The notes beneath the pieces were generated by a model that was not told the origin of the DNA, ran no database searches, and saw only the letters and a list, made by a program, of their open reading frames with translations. A stretch of 64,000 nucleotides of DNA from an uncultured Desulfovibrionaceae bacterium. GTDB taxonomy: Bacteria > Desulfobacterota > Desulfovibrionia > Desulfovibrionales > Desulfovibrionaceae. Positions 8,691 through 16,754 of the stretch are shown here, piece by piece (the first letter of the stretch is position 1; the number at the start of each line of letters is the position of its first letter). The stretch covers positions 372,001 through 436,000 of the forward strand of contig CALUZB010000004.1 of assembly GCA_944325195.1 (NCBI GenBank). Direction: 5' to 3'. The position numbers were made by a program, and so were the translations under genes.

Positions 8691-9421
8691 TTCGTTGCTC
8701 CTGCAGCCAGTCGGCCGAAACCGGGAATAGCTGTCCTGCGTTCAATAAAGTACAAAGCCAAGGTGGCTGCGCTGGTAATTGCAAGGTAATAAGCACCCAG
8801 CATCACATATACTTCCGTATATTTATACTCTTGAGATGCCAGACCCACAGCCTCACCGGTCAGATCCATCATCACAATGGCGCTGGCGAGCGACGAGTAC
8901 TTAATCAGGTAAATCACCTCATTGCCGCAGCCGGGTAAAGCACGGCGCAAAGCCTGGGGAACAATCACCCAAACTACGCTTTTAAACGCGGTAAACCCAA
9001 GGGCCTGAGCAGCCTTTATTTGCCCCTGGCTGATAGACATCAACGCGCCGCGAACATATTCCGCCTGATAAGCAGAGGTGCAGATGGTGAAGCTGAGTAC
9101 TCCGGCGACATATGGCTCAAATCTGATCCCGATGCTGGGCAACCCATAATAAATGATAAACATCTGAACTAACAGGGGGACACCCCGCACCAGAGTGACA
9201 TGCAGGTCGAGCAGGCGGCGGATACGAGGCGGGGCGAACACCCGCCCGGCTCCGATGACAACTCCGAAAATAAAACCCAGAATAACCGATGGTACAATCA
9301 ACGACAGGCTTACCCAAAGCCCTTTATTCAGCACCGGAACAACCTTGTCTGCAATATAATTCAAATCAAAAGTAAAAGCCGATGCATTGATATTACTGAA
9401 AAAGTCTAGTAAGTTATCCAT
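8687..9421 (-). CDS. Amino-acid ABC transporter permease (HisM/GlnP family)
   Basis: A 244-residue inner-membrane permease of the polar amino-acid uptake family. It has about five membrane segments and the EAA-type coupling loop around AAQALGFTAF...VIVPQALRRALPG, which docks to the ATPase. It is the second permease of the importer; with the other permease (10314-11021) it would form the heterodimeric channel. It lies 45 nt downstream of the ATPase gene and overlaps the Smr gene by 4 nt. The specific amino acid cannot be told from the permease. Confidence 0.92.
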   Translation of the reverse strand: MDNLLDFFSNINASAFTFDLNYIADKVVPVLNKGLWVSLSLIVPSVILGFIFGVVIGAGRVFAPPRIRRLLDLHVTLVRGVPLLVQMFIIYYGLPSIGIRFEPYVAGVLSFTICTSAYQAEYVRGALMSISQGQIKAAQALGFTAFKSVVWVIVPQALRRALPGCGNEVIYLIKYSSLASAIVMMDLTGEAVGLASQEYKYTEVYVMLGAYYLAITSAATLALYFIERRTAIPGFGRLAAGATK

Positions 9422-9466
9422 AATCTTACTGTTAAGCCCGCATATTCCTGTTTTGGGTTGAGACGA

Positions 9467-10285
9467 TTATTCTTCCGGAGCGCTCGGAGAAGGGGCCGCC
9501 TGGCTATGGCAGCAGAGTTGCATGCTGTTTTGATTACCCATTTGATTTAAAGAGAGACAAAAATCCTGGGTACGGGTGCGCGCTCCCGGGGCAAGTAAGG
9601 CTTCAGGCACGCCCTGTTCAATGATCCGCCCTTTTTCCATAAAGATAATTTCAGTGGCCAGAGCTTGAGCAAAGTCCATCTGGTGGGTGGCCAAAAGCAT
9701 GGGCATGCCCCCGGCCGCCAGTTTTCTGATTACTGCCACTACCTCGCCCACCAGCTCTGGGTCGAGCGCTGAAGTAGGCTCATCCAGCAAGATGACCTTG
9801 GGATCCATGGCCAAGGCTCTGGCAATAGCCACACGTTGCTTTTGCCCGCCTGAAAGCTGGGCCGGGTAATGGTCAGCCCGCCGGGAAAGGCCTACCCGGT
9901 CAAGCTCATGGATTGCGCGGGCATGAGCGTCTTTTTTCGACATGCCCTTAACCTTGCGCAAAGCAATGCTTACATTCCCCTCAGCAGTCAAGTGATCGAA
10001 CAGATTGAAATCTTGAAAAATCATACCCACCTGCTGCCGCAAGTCATATAATTCGCGCTTATTGGCGGAGTTGATCTTTCTGCCGTCCAGAAACACATCG
10101 CCTTGGTCGGGGTGAATAAGAAAATTGAGACATTGCAGAAACGTGCTCTTCCCACCGCCGGAAGGCCCGATCAGCACTTTGGTTTCGCCTTTACCCACCG
10201 CAACGGAAACATCGTGCAGAATTTCCTTACCGGCAAATGATTTATGCAGGTTGCGGGCACATAAAACGTAATTCTCAGGATTCAT
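9467..10285 (-). CDS. Amino-acid ABC transporter ATP-binding protein (GlnQ family)
   Basis: A 272-residue ABC ATPase. Walker A GPSGGGKST near residue 40, Q loop FQDFNLF, signature LSGGQKQRVAIARAL, Walker B ILLDEPTSALD and the switch histidine in LLATHQM are all present, so it should be active. The C-terminal 25 residues (QLCCHSQ followed by a Pro/Ser tail) extend past the usual GlnQ end and carry a Cys pair. It lies between the two permease genes of the same operon, 28 nt after the upstream permease, and powers import across the inner membrane. Confidence 0.94.
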   Translation of the reverse strand: MNPENYVLCARNLHKSFAGKEILHDVSVAVGKGETKVLIGPSGGGKSTFLQCLNFLIHPDQGDVFLDGRKINSANKRELYDLRQQVGMIFQDFNLFDHLTAEGNVSIALRKVKGMSKKDAHARAIHELDRVGLSRRADHYPAQLSGGQKQRVAIARALAMDPKVILLDEPTSALDPELVGEVVAVIRKLAAGGMPMLLATHQMDFAQALATEIIFMEKGRIIEQGVPEALLAPGARTRTQDFCLSLNQMGNQNSMQLCCHSQAAPSPSAPEE

Positions 10286-10313
10286 AATTCACCTTTGATC
10301 AGCCAAAGCCCCA

Positions 10314-11021
10314 TCAAGCATGGGAATAGCCGGGAATACGGATTTTACGCTGAAGCCTGCGCAAGCCCCATAACCCGATAATAGTGATGATCAGATAAAT
10401 AATTCCCGCCAATATGTATATCGCCAGCGCAAGATTGCCGTTGGCAATGGCCAGGCCTTTGGCGTAAGACATTATTTCCTTGCAACCTACGGCATAAGCC
10501 AAGGCAGAGTCCTTCAGAATAATTGAATATTCATTTGACCAGCCCGGTATGGAAATGCGCAGGGCCTGCGGCAGAATTATGGAGCGGATCGCCTGAAAAT
10601 CGCTCATGCCCAATGAGCGGGCCCCCTTTAACTGCCCGGCCGGAATGGATTGCAGAGAGCCACGGAAAATCTGCGACTGGTATGCGGTTGAGGTCATGCC
10701 CATAATCAGAATTACAGCCAGAATTTCGTTAAAATGAAAATTCAGCATCCAGAACAGGCCGAAAAATATGAGATAGAGCAGCACCAAAATAGGGGTGCCC
10801 CGGAAAAACCAGACATAAATGCTGACCAGCCAGCGCAACGGTTTTGGCCCGTAAACCTGCACAACGCTTAACGGCAGACCGAAAGTCAGGCCAAAGAGCA
10901 TTGCCCCGGCAACTACAATAACAGTAATGCCGGAGCCCTTCAGCAACACAGGCAGAAGTTTTACAAGCAGCAGCAGGTTGTCACCCAAATTGGCGAAAAA
11001 TTCAGAAAAGGCTTCAATCAT
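10314..11021 (-). CDS. Amino-acid ABC transporter permease
   Basis: A 235-residue HisQ/GlnP-type permease with about five transmembrane helices and the coupling segment GARSLGMSDFQAIRSIILPQA. I start it at ATG 11021 (MIEAFSEFF). A longer frame back to 11075 would begin inside the terminator hairpin at 11035-11067, and its N-terminus is not family-like. No strong ribosome binding site is visible ahead of 11021. Second gene of the operon, separated from the binding-protein gene by the attenuator hairpin. Confidence 0.9.
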   Translation of the reverse strand: MIEAFSEFFANLGDNLLLLVKLLPVLLKGSGITVIVVAGAMLFGLTFGLPLSVVQVYGPKPLRWLVSIYVWFFRGTPILVLLYLIFFGLFWMLNFHFNEILAVILIMGMTSTAYQSQIFRGSLQSIPAGQLKGARSLGMSDFQAIRSIILPQALRISIPGWSNEYSIILKDSALAYAVGCKEIMSYAKGLAIANGNLALAIYILAGIIYLIITIIGLWGLRRLQRKIRIPGYSHA

Positions 11022-11034
11022 AATTGAATACGGG

Positions 11035-11067
11035 AAAAAGGAGCCCTGCAATCGGGCACAGGGCTCC
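11035..11067 (-). terminator. Attenuating terminator between binding-protein and permease genes
   Basis: Stem GGAGCCCTG/CAGGGCTCC with a 10-nt loop, followed by TTTTT on the minus strand, 12 nt after the binding-protein stop. Partial termination here would give far more binding protein than membrane components, as is known in many importer operons. Confidence 0.85.
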
Positions 11068-11078
11068 CTAAACAAAAG

Positions 11079-11873
11079 TTAATTCTTGAATTCGTCGGGA
11101 TTGAACTCCTGAATATTGTGCTTGGCCTTGATTTCTTCCCAGTAAGGATCGGCTTTAAGCTGCTTGTAGCCCTCGTTGATCAGGTCCCGCAGTTCGTTGT
11201 CTTCTTTACGAACAGCCACAGCAAAATCAGTGGCCTTGCCGTAAGGAGCAAGGATTTTTATTTTACGGCCCTGGGCAATGGCTTCCATGGCGCTTACATC
11301 ATCTGTGCCGATGACCTTGACCCGCCCATTGATCAGGTCTTCAATGGCCATTGTCTGATTATCATAATACATGAGAGTGTAGTTCCAGTTGTTGGGCTCC
11401 TTATTTTTCTCCAACCACTGAGCTTCTGAGGTGCCGCGTTGAATTCCCAAATTCATATTGCCGGTGAAAATTTCATCCCGGGTGAGTTCGGTATCCGGAA
11501 GCACAACCAGCACCGGGGAGGAACGATAGTAAGGTTCAGAGAAGTTAACTTCTTTTGAACGCTCTTCATTTACGCTCATGCCGGAGCAAACCATATCAAT
11601 CCGCTTGGTTTTGAGGCTGGGAATAATCGTGTTCCAGTCCATTGGGCGGTGTTCGACTTTAAATCCCATTTTGTCGGCAATCCAATTCATGGCATCCACG
11701 TCAAAGCCTGCAGGATTGCCGTTGTTATCCATATAGGCGAATGGGGGAAAACTTTCATCAATTCCGTTAACATAGGTTTTTTCTTGAGCATTTGCCGGGT
11801 TAACGCCGGCAAGCCCTGCCACAGCCAAAGACAACGCCATGGCAATGCCTGCAAATAAAGTTTTTCTGAGCAT
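11079..11873 (-). CDS. Amino-acid ABC transporter substrate-binding protein (family 3)
   Basis: A 264-residue periplasmic binding protein. A signal peptide (MLRKTLF, hydrophobic core, cleavage after ANA near residue 29) precedes a family 3 solute-binding fold: IDESFPPFAYMDNNGNPAGFDVD, MDWNTIIPSLKTKRIDMVCSG, NEERSKEVNFSEPYY and the LGIQRGTSE hinge region. The fold points to polar or acidic amino acids, but the ligand cannot be fixed from sequence. AGGAGG lies 5 nt before ATG 11873, a strong start. First gene of SBP-permease-ATPase-permease-smr. It diverges from the RCC1 gene across 362 nt. Confidence 0.93.
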   Translation of the reverse strand: MLRKTLFAGIAMALSLAVAGLAGVNPANAQEKTYVNGIDESFPPFAYMDNNGNPAGFDVDAMNWIADKMGFKVEHRPMDWNTIIPSLKTKRIDMVCSGMSVNEERSKEVNFSEPYYRSSPVLVVLPDTELTRDEIFTGNMNLGIQRGTSEAQWLEKNKEPNNWNYTLMYYDNQTMAIEDLINGRVKVIGTDDVSAMEAIAQGRKIKILAPYGKATDFAVAVRKEDNELRDLINEGYKQLKADPYWEEIKAKHNIQEFNPDEFKN

Positions 11874-12235
11874 GTCAGCCTCCTGAATAAGTCCGGTTTT
11901 GGTGAAGGATCTCCACCGCAGGTTCCGCAATAAACAATCCAATCCGGAACCGATAACTAATTGAACATTTGCCGGACATTGCCTGCCAGAACAAACGCCG
12001 TCAAGCAAATGTGTACCAAATGAAAGAGAGACGTTTTTTGCTTCATCGCATCTCCCGTGCAGCCCAGAGCGTTTAAGGCCGCCCAAGCCGCAGCTTCCGT
12101 CCCCTGAACGCATTCTTTGACTACCAGAAAACTGCCTTTGGGGGAAGCAGAAAAAATCGTATCCGGCTTGACGGATAAACCCCCAAGCAGACAATAACCC
12201 TTCACAAAGCGCTTCTATATTGCTACAAACCAACA
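11874..12235. other. Divergent intergenic region (binding protein / RCC1 gene)
   Basis: Should contain the promoters of both flanking genes. TATATT at 12216-12221 could be the -10 of the RCC1 gene, leaving almost no leader. An 82-codon minus-strand frame with a GTG start fills 11957-12205; it has fair codon quality but no recognised homolog or ribosome binding site and is treated as a finding only. Confidence 0.4.
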
Positions 12236-13558
12236 ATGCCGCTGTTATCTAAGTTTGCCCATATTGGGATTGCCCTGTTCTGTTTTACCTTATGCCTGAT
12301 GCTCCCCTTATCTATTGCATCGGCGCAGCCGGGCGACGGAGTTCCGGCGGGTTACGCCTCTGTAGGCGCCTACCACAGCCTGGTGATAGATGTGAGCGGG
12401 AACCTTTGGGTTTTCGGCGACAACTCTTTAGGCCAATTGGGCATCGGCAATGAGCCTGGGGCAATTTACCCCCGCTGCCTGTTAAACAATGTCCGAACTG
12501 CGGAGGCCGGGGATTTCAACAGTTTCGTCATTTCCACCGACAGCACACTGTGGGCATTTGGAAAAAACAGCCAATGGGAGCTTGGCTCGGGCACATACGG
12601 CAACCGCTATCTCCCGGCCCCGGTGTTAACCCGCATGACGACGATTTCCCCTGCGGCCAGTCATGTGTTGGGACTGGACGAAGAGGGCAATGTCTGGTCT
12701 TGGGGCGGGAATAAATCGGGCCAACTGGGCATTGGTCTTGTTGAAACGTTAAGCGCTCCACGTAAAGTGCTGAGCGGGGCTTCTCAGGTTCTGGCCGGGT
12801 CGGAGTTTTCAATGGCTGTAGGCCGGGGTTATACCCTGTGGGCTTGGGGCAATCTGGAATTGGCTGTGCAAAATAAAGGCGGCCGGTCTGATTTACCGGG
12901 TGGTCAAAAAGCTGTGTTTGCTATGCCGCAACCGGTGTTCTCCCAGGTAATGAAAGTGGCCGCAGGAACCAGGCATTATCTCGCCTTACGTGAGGACGAC
13001 AGTGTGTGGGCCTGGGGAAATAATTCAGAAGGACAGGTGGGAGACAGCGGCTTTGAAAATCGACTGAGCCCCGTCAAAGTGCTGGATAATGTTGCGGATA
13101 TTGCCGCCGGCCCAAACCACAGCCTGGCTCTGGACAGACAGGGTAGGCTTTGGGGCTGGGGCGCAAATCAGGCTGGGCAGCTAGGGTTTGGCGAGTCGGA
13201 CGAACCCCGCTCCCATGTTTCCCCGAAACTGATTCTGACCGGAATAGTGCAGATTTTTTCAAGCGATACATATACCTTGGCATTGGATGAACAGGAACAG
13301 CTTTGGTTTATGGGACGGCTTTCTCCGCCGGAATTCCCGGAATTTGAAGGAATCAGCAGCGCAACTCCTCAGGTGATTTTGCAGGATGTTGCATTCGCCG
13401 CACCAGGGAGAGGACATATTTTGTTGATTAAAACCGATGGCAGCCTCTGGGGGGTCGGCAACAACACGTCCGGCCAGCTTGGTCTGCCTGATTTGGACTT
13501 TATCGACAGTCCGACAAAAATACTTCTGCAGGAAAGGAAACCGACGTTGGCGCAATAA
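12236..13558 (+). CDS. Exported RCC1-repeat (beta-propeller) protein
   Basis: A 440-residue protein with a signal peptide (hydrophobic core through ASAQ near residue 31), then about eight RCC1/ATS1-type repeats of roughly 50 residues. Repeat cores read LWVFGDNSLGQLG, LWAFGKNSQWELG, VWSWGGNKSGQLG, LWAWGN (degenerate), VWAWGNNSEGQVG, LWGWGANQAGQLG, LWFMG (degenerate) and LWGVGNNTSGQLG, enough for a closed propeller. RCC1 is the eukaryotic Ran exchange factor, but bacterial exported versions have no known enzymatic role and may bind ligands or surfaces. ATG 12236 has no visible Shine-Dalgarno sequence. It precedes two further envelope genes by separate promoters. Confidence 0.88.
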   Translation: MPLLSKFAHIGIALFCFTLCLMLPLSIASAQPGDGVPAGYASVGAYHSLVIDVSGNLWVFGDNSLGQLGIGNEPGAIYPRCLLNNVRTAEAGDFNSFVISTDSTLWAFGKNSQWELGSGTYGNRYLPAPVLTRMTTISPAASHVLGLDEEGNVWSWGGNKSGQLGIGLVETLSAPRKVLSGASQVLAGSEFSMAVGRGYTLWAWGNLELAVQNKGGRSDLPGGQKAVFAMPQPVFSQVMKVAAGTRHYLALREDDSVWAWGNNSEGQVGDSGFENRLSPVKVLDNVADIAAGPNHSLALDRQGRLWGWGANQAGQLGFGESDEPRSHVSPKLILTGIVQIFSSDTYTLALDEQEQLWFMGRLSPPEFPEFEGISSATPQVILQDVAFAAPGRGHILLIKTDGSLWGVGNNTSGQLGLPDLDFIDSPTKILLQERKPTLAQ

Positions 13559-13612
13559 TTTGATTTTCCTGAGTTTGACTTAAGCTTTGCCTGCCCCGGC
13601 AGTCGATAAAAC

Positions 13613-13641
13613 TTGATTTCCACTGCCCAAGCCTGTAATAA
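13613..13641 (+). promoter_or_regulatory. Promoter of the zinc-ribbon/Yip1 gene
   Basis: TTGATT (13613-13618), a 17-nt spacer and TAATAA (13636-13641) stand just ahead of the ribosome binding site AGGAG of the gene at 13663. The predicted leader is about 15 nt. Confidence 0.5.
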
Positions 13642-13662
13642 GAAGACAGGAGATTTATATAT

Positions 13663-14661
13663 ATGTTGATCCAATGCCCGGAATGCAAGTTCTCTCGCAC
13701 TTTGGATGAATCGAAAATTCCTTCCACTGCGCAGATTGCCACCTGTCCCCGCTGCAAAGCGCGGTTTCATTTTCGTAATCTTGATGATGAAACTGTCCAG
13801 GCCCGGCAAGCCAACTCGGAAAACCAAGATGCGCTTTTCGGCGGGCCGGAGCAGTTTACGCCTACAGAACCGGAGGCCGGGCATAACGCGTCTCAAAGTG
13901 CCCACCAAACCCCGCGCCCTTCCGAACCACATAAAGAAGGCGGGCGCGACTTATGGGATCATATAGCCTCCTTAGGAGAAAAGTGGGAACAGAAAGGCGG
14001 CGTGAACAGAGGAGAAAGTTCAGCCGATGAATATTCTCCCAGCGGGCGCGCCGGCGAGGTGCCGTGGGAGCATCCGGAACGCTTCGGCCTGGCCGGTGGC
14101 TTTTTTAAAACAATAACGCGCGTGTTGATGCGCGGTAAATTGTTCTTTTCTTCAATGCCCCCCAATGCACCCATAGGGAAAGCGGTTATTTTTTATTTCC
14201 TGCTCGTATTTATTTACTACCTGGTCAATTTTTTGTGGGCTAAGCTATTCAGCACGCTCCTAATGAACAGCGAGCTCACTACCAATTTTGAACAGTTGAA
14301 TGCCAGCATCGACCAGTTCAATCAAACAAGCGTATGGCAATTTTTCATCCCAATTCCCTTTAATGCAGCCTTTGCTCTGGTTATCCTGAGTGCATTGTTC
14401 TCTTTTCTGTTCCGGGTTTGCGGAGTCAAAAATGTAACTTTTCGGCGCAGCATCCGCATTCTTTGTTATGCAAGCAGCGGTTTGGTTTTTGTAATTATTC
14501 CGGGCATCGGCGTCATCATGTCAATTTTATTTGTTGCACTTTCAACCTTTCAAGGATTTGCCCATTCGTACGATCTGCCTCCGCTCAGAGCTGCTCTTAT
14601 AGTTGTTCCGGTATATTTTTTGCTTGTATTATTTATGTACCTGCTTGTGTCCGCGGGATAA
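13663..14661 (+). CDS. Zinc-ribbon plus Yip1-like membrane protein
   Basis: A 332-residue protein. The N-terminus (CPECKFSRTLDE through CPRCKARFHF, residues 5-38) is an MJ0042-type zinc ribbon with two CxxC knuckles. A polar, probably disordered linker of about 110 residues follows. The C-terminal 180 residues have about five hydrophobic segments and the look of a Yip1/YIF1-like integral membrane domain (FLLVFIYYLVNF, PIPFNAAFALVI, FVIIPGIGVIMSILF). Such zinc-ribbon/Yip1 fusions are common in Desulfovibrio genomes with no assigned function. ACAGGAG lies 9 nt before ATG 13663. It sits between two other envelope genes, so an envelope role is likely but unspecified. Confidence 0.8.
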   Translation: MLIQCPECKFSRTLDESKIPSTAQIATCPRCKARFHFRNLDDETVQARQANSENQDALFGGPEQFTPTEPEAGHNASQSAHQTPRPSEPHKEGGRDLWDHIASLGEKWEQKGGVNRGESSADEYSPSGRAGEVPWEHPERFGLAGGFFKTITRVLMRGKLFFSSMPPNAPIGKAVIFYFLLVFIYYLVNFLWAKLFSTLLMNSELTTNFEQLNASIDQFNQTSVWQFFIPIPFNAAFALVILSALFSFLFRVCGVKNVTFRRSIRILCYASSGLVFVIIPGIGVIMSILFVALSTFQGFAHSYDLPPLRAALIVVPVYFLLVLFMYLLVSAG

Positions 14662-14811
14662 GGCCATAAGGCACGCCTCAGGCCGACTGGCAGTATCCCG
14701 TAAAGTCATCAGGATATTTGACGGCCGGTGAGCAGCAACGGCGTGGGATTTATGTCTGATACAATCCTTTGTTATCAGCCGGCTCAGCTATATGTTTTTC
14801 AGGAGCTTGGA

Positions 14812-15543
14812 ATGAGTTTTGCCCGTAAATTTTTGTTTGTGTGCTTTGTTGGGATTATCGGATCAGCGCTGACCGCTTGCGACAGTATCAACCGCCGAGC
14901 TTCAGTGGATCTTTCACGTAGTGTGGTGGTGTATAATCTTGAGGAAGTGGAAAGAAGCAAACCGGAAGTATATGTTTATCCGATGAATCCATCTCCTTTT
15001 CCGCCAAACGCCCTGATGCTCCCCTTCTCAGTCAGCCAGGCGTTAGGCCCCGGAGAAGCCGAGCCGCTCAGTAAAAATATGACCCGCATTTTCTGGCAGG
15101 CTATGGTCAAGGAAGAGGCCTTCCCGGTGCTGGAGTATGACGAGAGTGTATATCCATACACCTTGGGGCAGGCTCTGGTACTGGCTCGAGCCAAAGGGGC
15201 AGACATGGTTATAGTGGGAAATATACCCTACTTTATTACCGGTGGGAGCTCAGGCATGAACCAGTTGGTAATGCATATGGAAGTGTATGATGTGCAGACC
15301 AGCGAACTGATCTGGTCTGTAACTTCAGCCGGCGCTTTAGATGCCAAGCCTTCCCAGGATTTTATCTTCTTTCACCGTCAATCCAAATTGCCGACTGACT
15401 CATTGTATGCCGTGGCGATGGCTTTAGGCTCAGATATGGGCAAGGTACTGTATGATTGGTCAAATGGCATAGACGAGCAGGATAAGCACAGTCCTGAACT
15501 TGACGGCGGGCCGAAAACCGTACAAGAACCTCCGGCATTCTAA
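14812..15543 (+). CDS. Outer-membrane-type lipoprotein of unknown function
   Basis: A 243-residue lipoprotein. ATG 14812 is preceded by AGGAG with good spacing; a longer frame from 14728 lacks this. The signal peptide ends in the lipobox ALTAC near residue 23. The mature part contains alternating strand/helix segments (GADMVIVGNIPYFITGG, VYDVQTSELIWS, ALGSDMGKVLYDW) that recall the CsgG/LpoB-like lipoprotein fold, in which a helper protein is displayed on the outer membrane. That resemblance is an inference from pattern, and I do not recognise a named family. It closes the three-gene envelope stretch and converges on ahbD. Confidence 0.75.
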   Translation: MSFARKFLFVCFVGIIGSALTACDSINRRASVDLSRSVVVYNLEEVERSKPEVYVYPMNPSPFPPNALMLPFSVSQALGPGEAEPLSKNMTRIFWQAMVKEEAFPVLEYDESVYPYTLGQALVLARAKGADMVIVGNIPYFITGGSSGMNQLVMHMEVYDVQTSELIWSVTSAGALDAKPSQDFIFFHRQSKLPTDSLYAVAMALGSDMGKVLYDWSNGIDEQDKHSPELDGGPKTVQEPPAF

Positions 15544-15671
15544 GAATGCCCCTCCAGTCGGAAACAAAGATTTCCACCTGCTCCGGGGCATAGGTAAAAC
15601 GCTTCACCTTAAGGCTCAGGAAGGAGCGTCTTACAATCTGACCTTAATACAAGGCCGCCGGCCCATGACCT

Positions 15672-16754
15672 TTAAGAAGGCAGACATGGGCAGATAGGGT
15701 CTGACGACAGATAATCGCCGGCATACGCGTAAGCTCTGGCCCTGCAGCCTCCACACTGGTGCCTGAAACGACATTTCCCGCAGGGGCCGCTATAAGCCGA
15801 AACATCGCGAATCTGTCTAAAAACCAGGGCATTGCGCCAGATTTCCGATAGGGGCATTTCGCGTACATTACCGCAGTTCAACTGTAAATAACCGCACGGC
15901 TGTACCATTCCCGTGTGGCTGATAAAACAGAACCCCATTCCCCCTAAACAGCCGCGCCCAACTCGCCCACCTGTCGCCTTCTGGCTCAGCAACCGGTTAT
16001 ATTGAGGGGCGCAAGTCGGTTTAATTTCAATCTCTGTGCTTTGTGATTGTTTGTAAATCCAGACAAGAGCCTGTTCATAGACGGAAGGGCTGATGCTTTG
16101 AAGTACTGTGCCGCGTCCTACCGGTACCAACAGGAAAACATGCCAGGCCGCCACTCCAAGTTGCTTGCATAACTCAAAAATTGCAGGCAATTCCTGAAAA
16201 TTTTCGTAAGTGATCGTAGTGTTTATCTGCACAGGAATGTCAGCGCAGCGAAATTGCCTGACCCCTTTAAGCGCCAGCTCAAAAGCGCCGGGAACCCCTC
16301 GAAAACCATCATGAGCAGCTGAACTTGCCCCATCAATAGATATCGAACAACGGCTTACTTCCAGGGCTTTTATTTCAGCAATAACCGCCGGTGAAATCAG
16401 AGTTCCATTTGTCGACAAAGCAACTTTCTGCCCATTTTCCCGCACAGCCCGAATGAGTTCAAACAAATCCGGACGCAACAGCGGCTCCCCACCGGTGAAA
16501 ATGACCAAGGGTCGCCCCAGTTCATTAAAATTCCTGATAAGATTCAGGGCTTCCGCTTTATTCAGCTCCCGCGAATAAGGAATATCTTTGGCGGAAGCCC
16601 GGCAATGCACGCAGGCCAGATTGCAGCGACGGGTAACTTCCCAGGCGATTATACGGCACGGCGGAATACACGACGTAGAGGCTTGTTCCCTGTCAGATAT
16701 GACCTTGGAACAGCCAACACAGCGCGAATACGGTTCGCCCGCTTGATGAGCCAT
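15672..16754 (-). CDS. ahbD: AhbD-type heme b synthase (radical SAM/SPASM)
   Basis: A 360-residue radical SAM enzyme. The cluster motif is CNLACVHC within AWEVTRRCNLACVHCRASA (residues about 46-58), followed by IFTGGEPLLRPD. The C-terminal SPASM-like region has CLGGMGFC, CGYLQLNCG and CGKCRFRHQCGGCRARAYAY for auxiliary [4Fe-4S] clusters. AhbD converts iron-coproporphyrin III to heme b by two oxidative decarboxylations in the siroheme-dependent pathway of sulfate reducers and archaea. The alternative, AhbC, typically reads VWNMTRRCNLKCVHCY, so AhbD fits better. ATG 16754 overlaps the hemB stop by one base, and the pairing with hemB supports the pathway assignment. Confidence 0.88.
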   Translation of the reverse strand: MAHQAGEPYSRCVGCSKVISDREQASTSCIPPCRIIAWEVTRRCNLACVHCRASAKDIPYSRELNKAEALNLIRNFNELGRPLVIFTGGEPLLRPDLFELIRAVRENGQKVALSTNGTLISPAVIAEIKALEVSRCSISIDGASSAAHDGFRGVPGAFELALKGVRQFRCADIPVQINTTITYENFQELPAIFELCKQLGVAAWHVFLLVPVGRGTVLQSISPSVYEQALVWIYKQSQSTEIEIKPTCAPQYNRLLSQKATGGRVGRGCLGGMGFCFISHTGMVQPCGYLQLNCGNVREMPLSEIWRNALVFRQIRDVSAYSGPCGKCRFRHQCGGCRARAYAYAGDYLSSDPICPCLPS

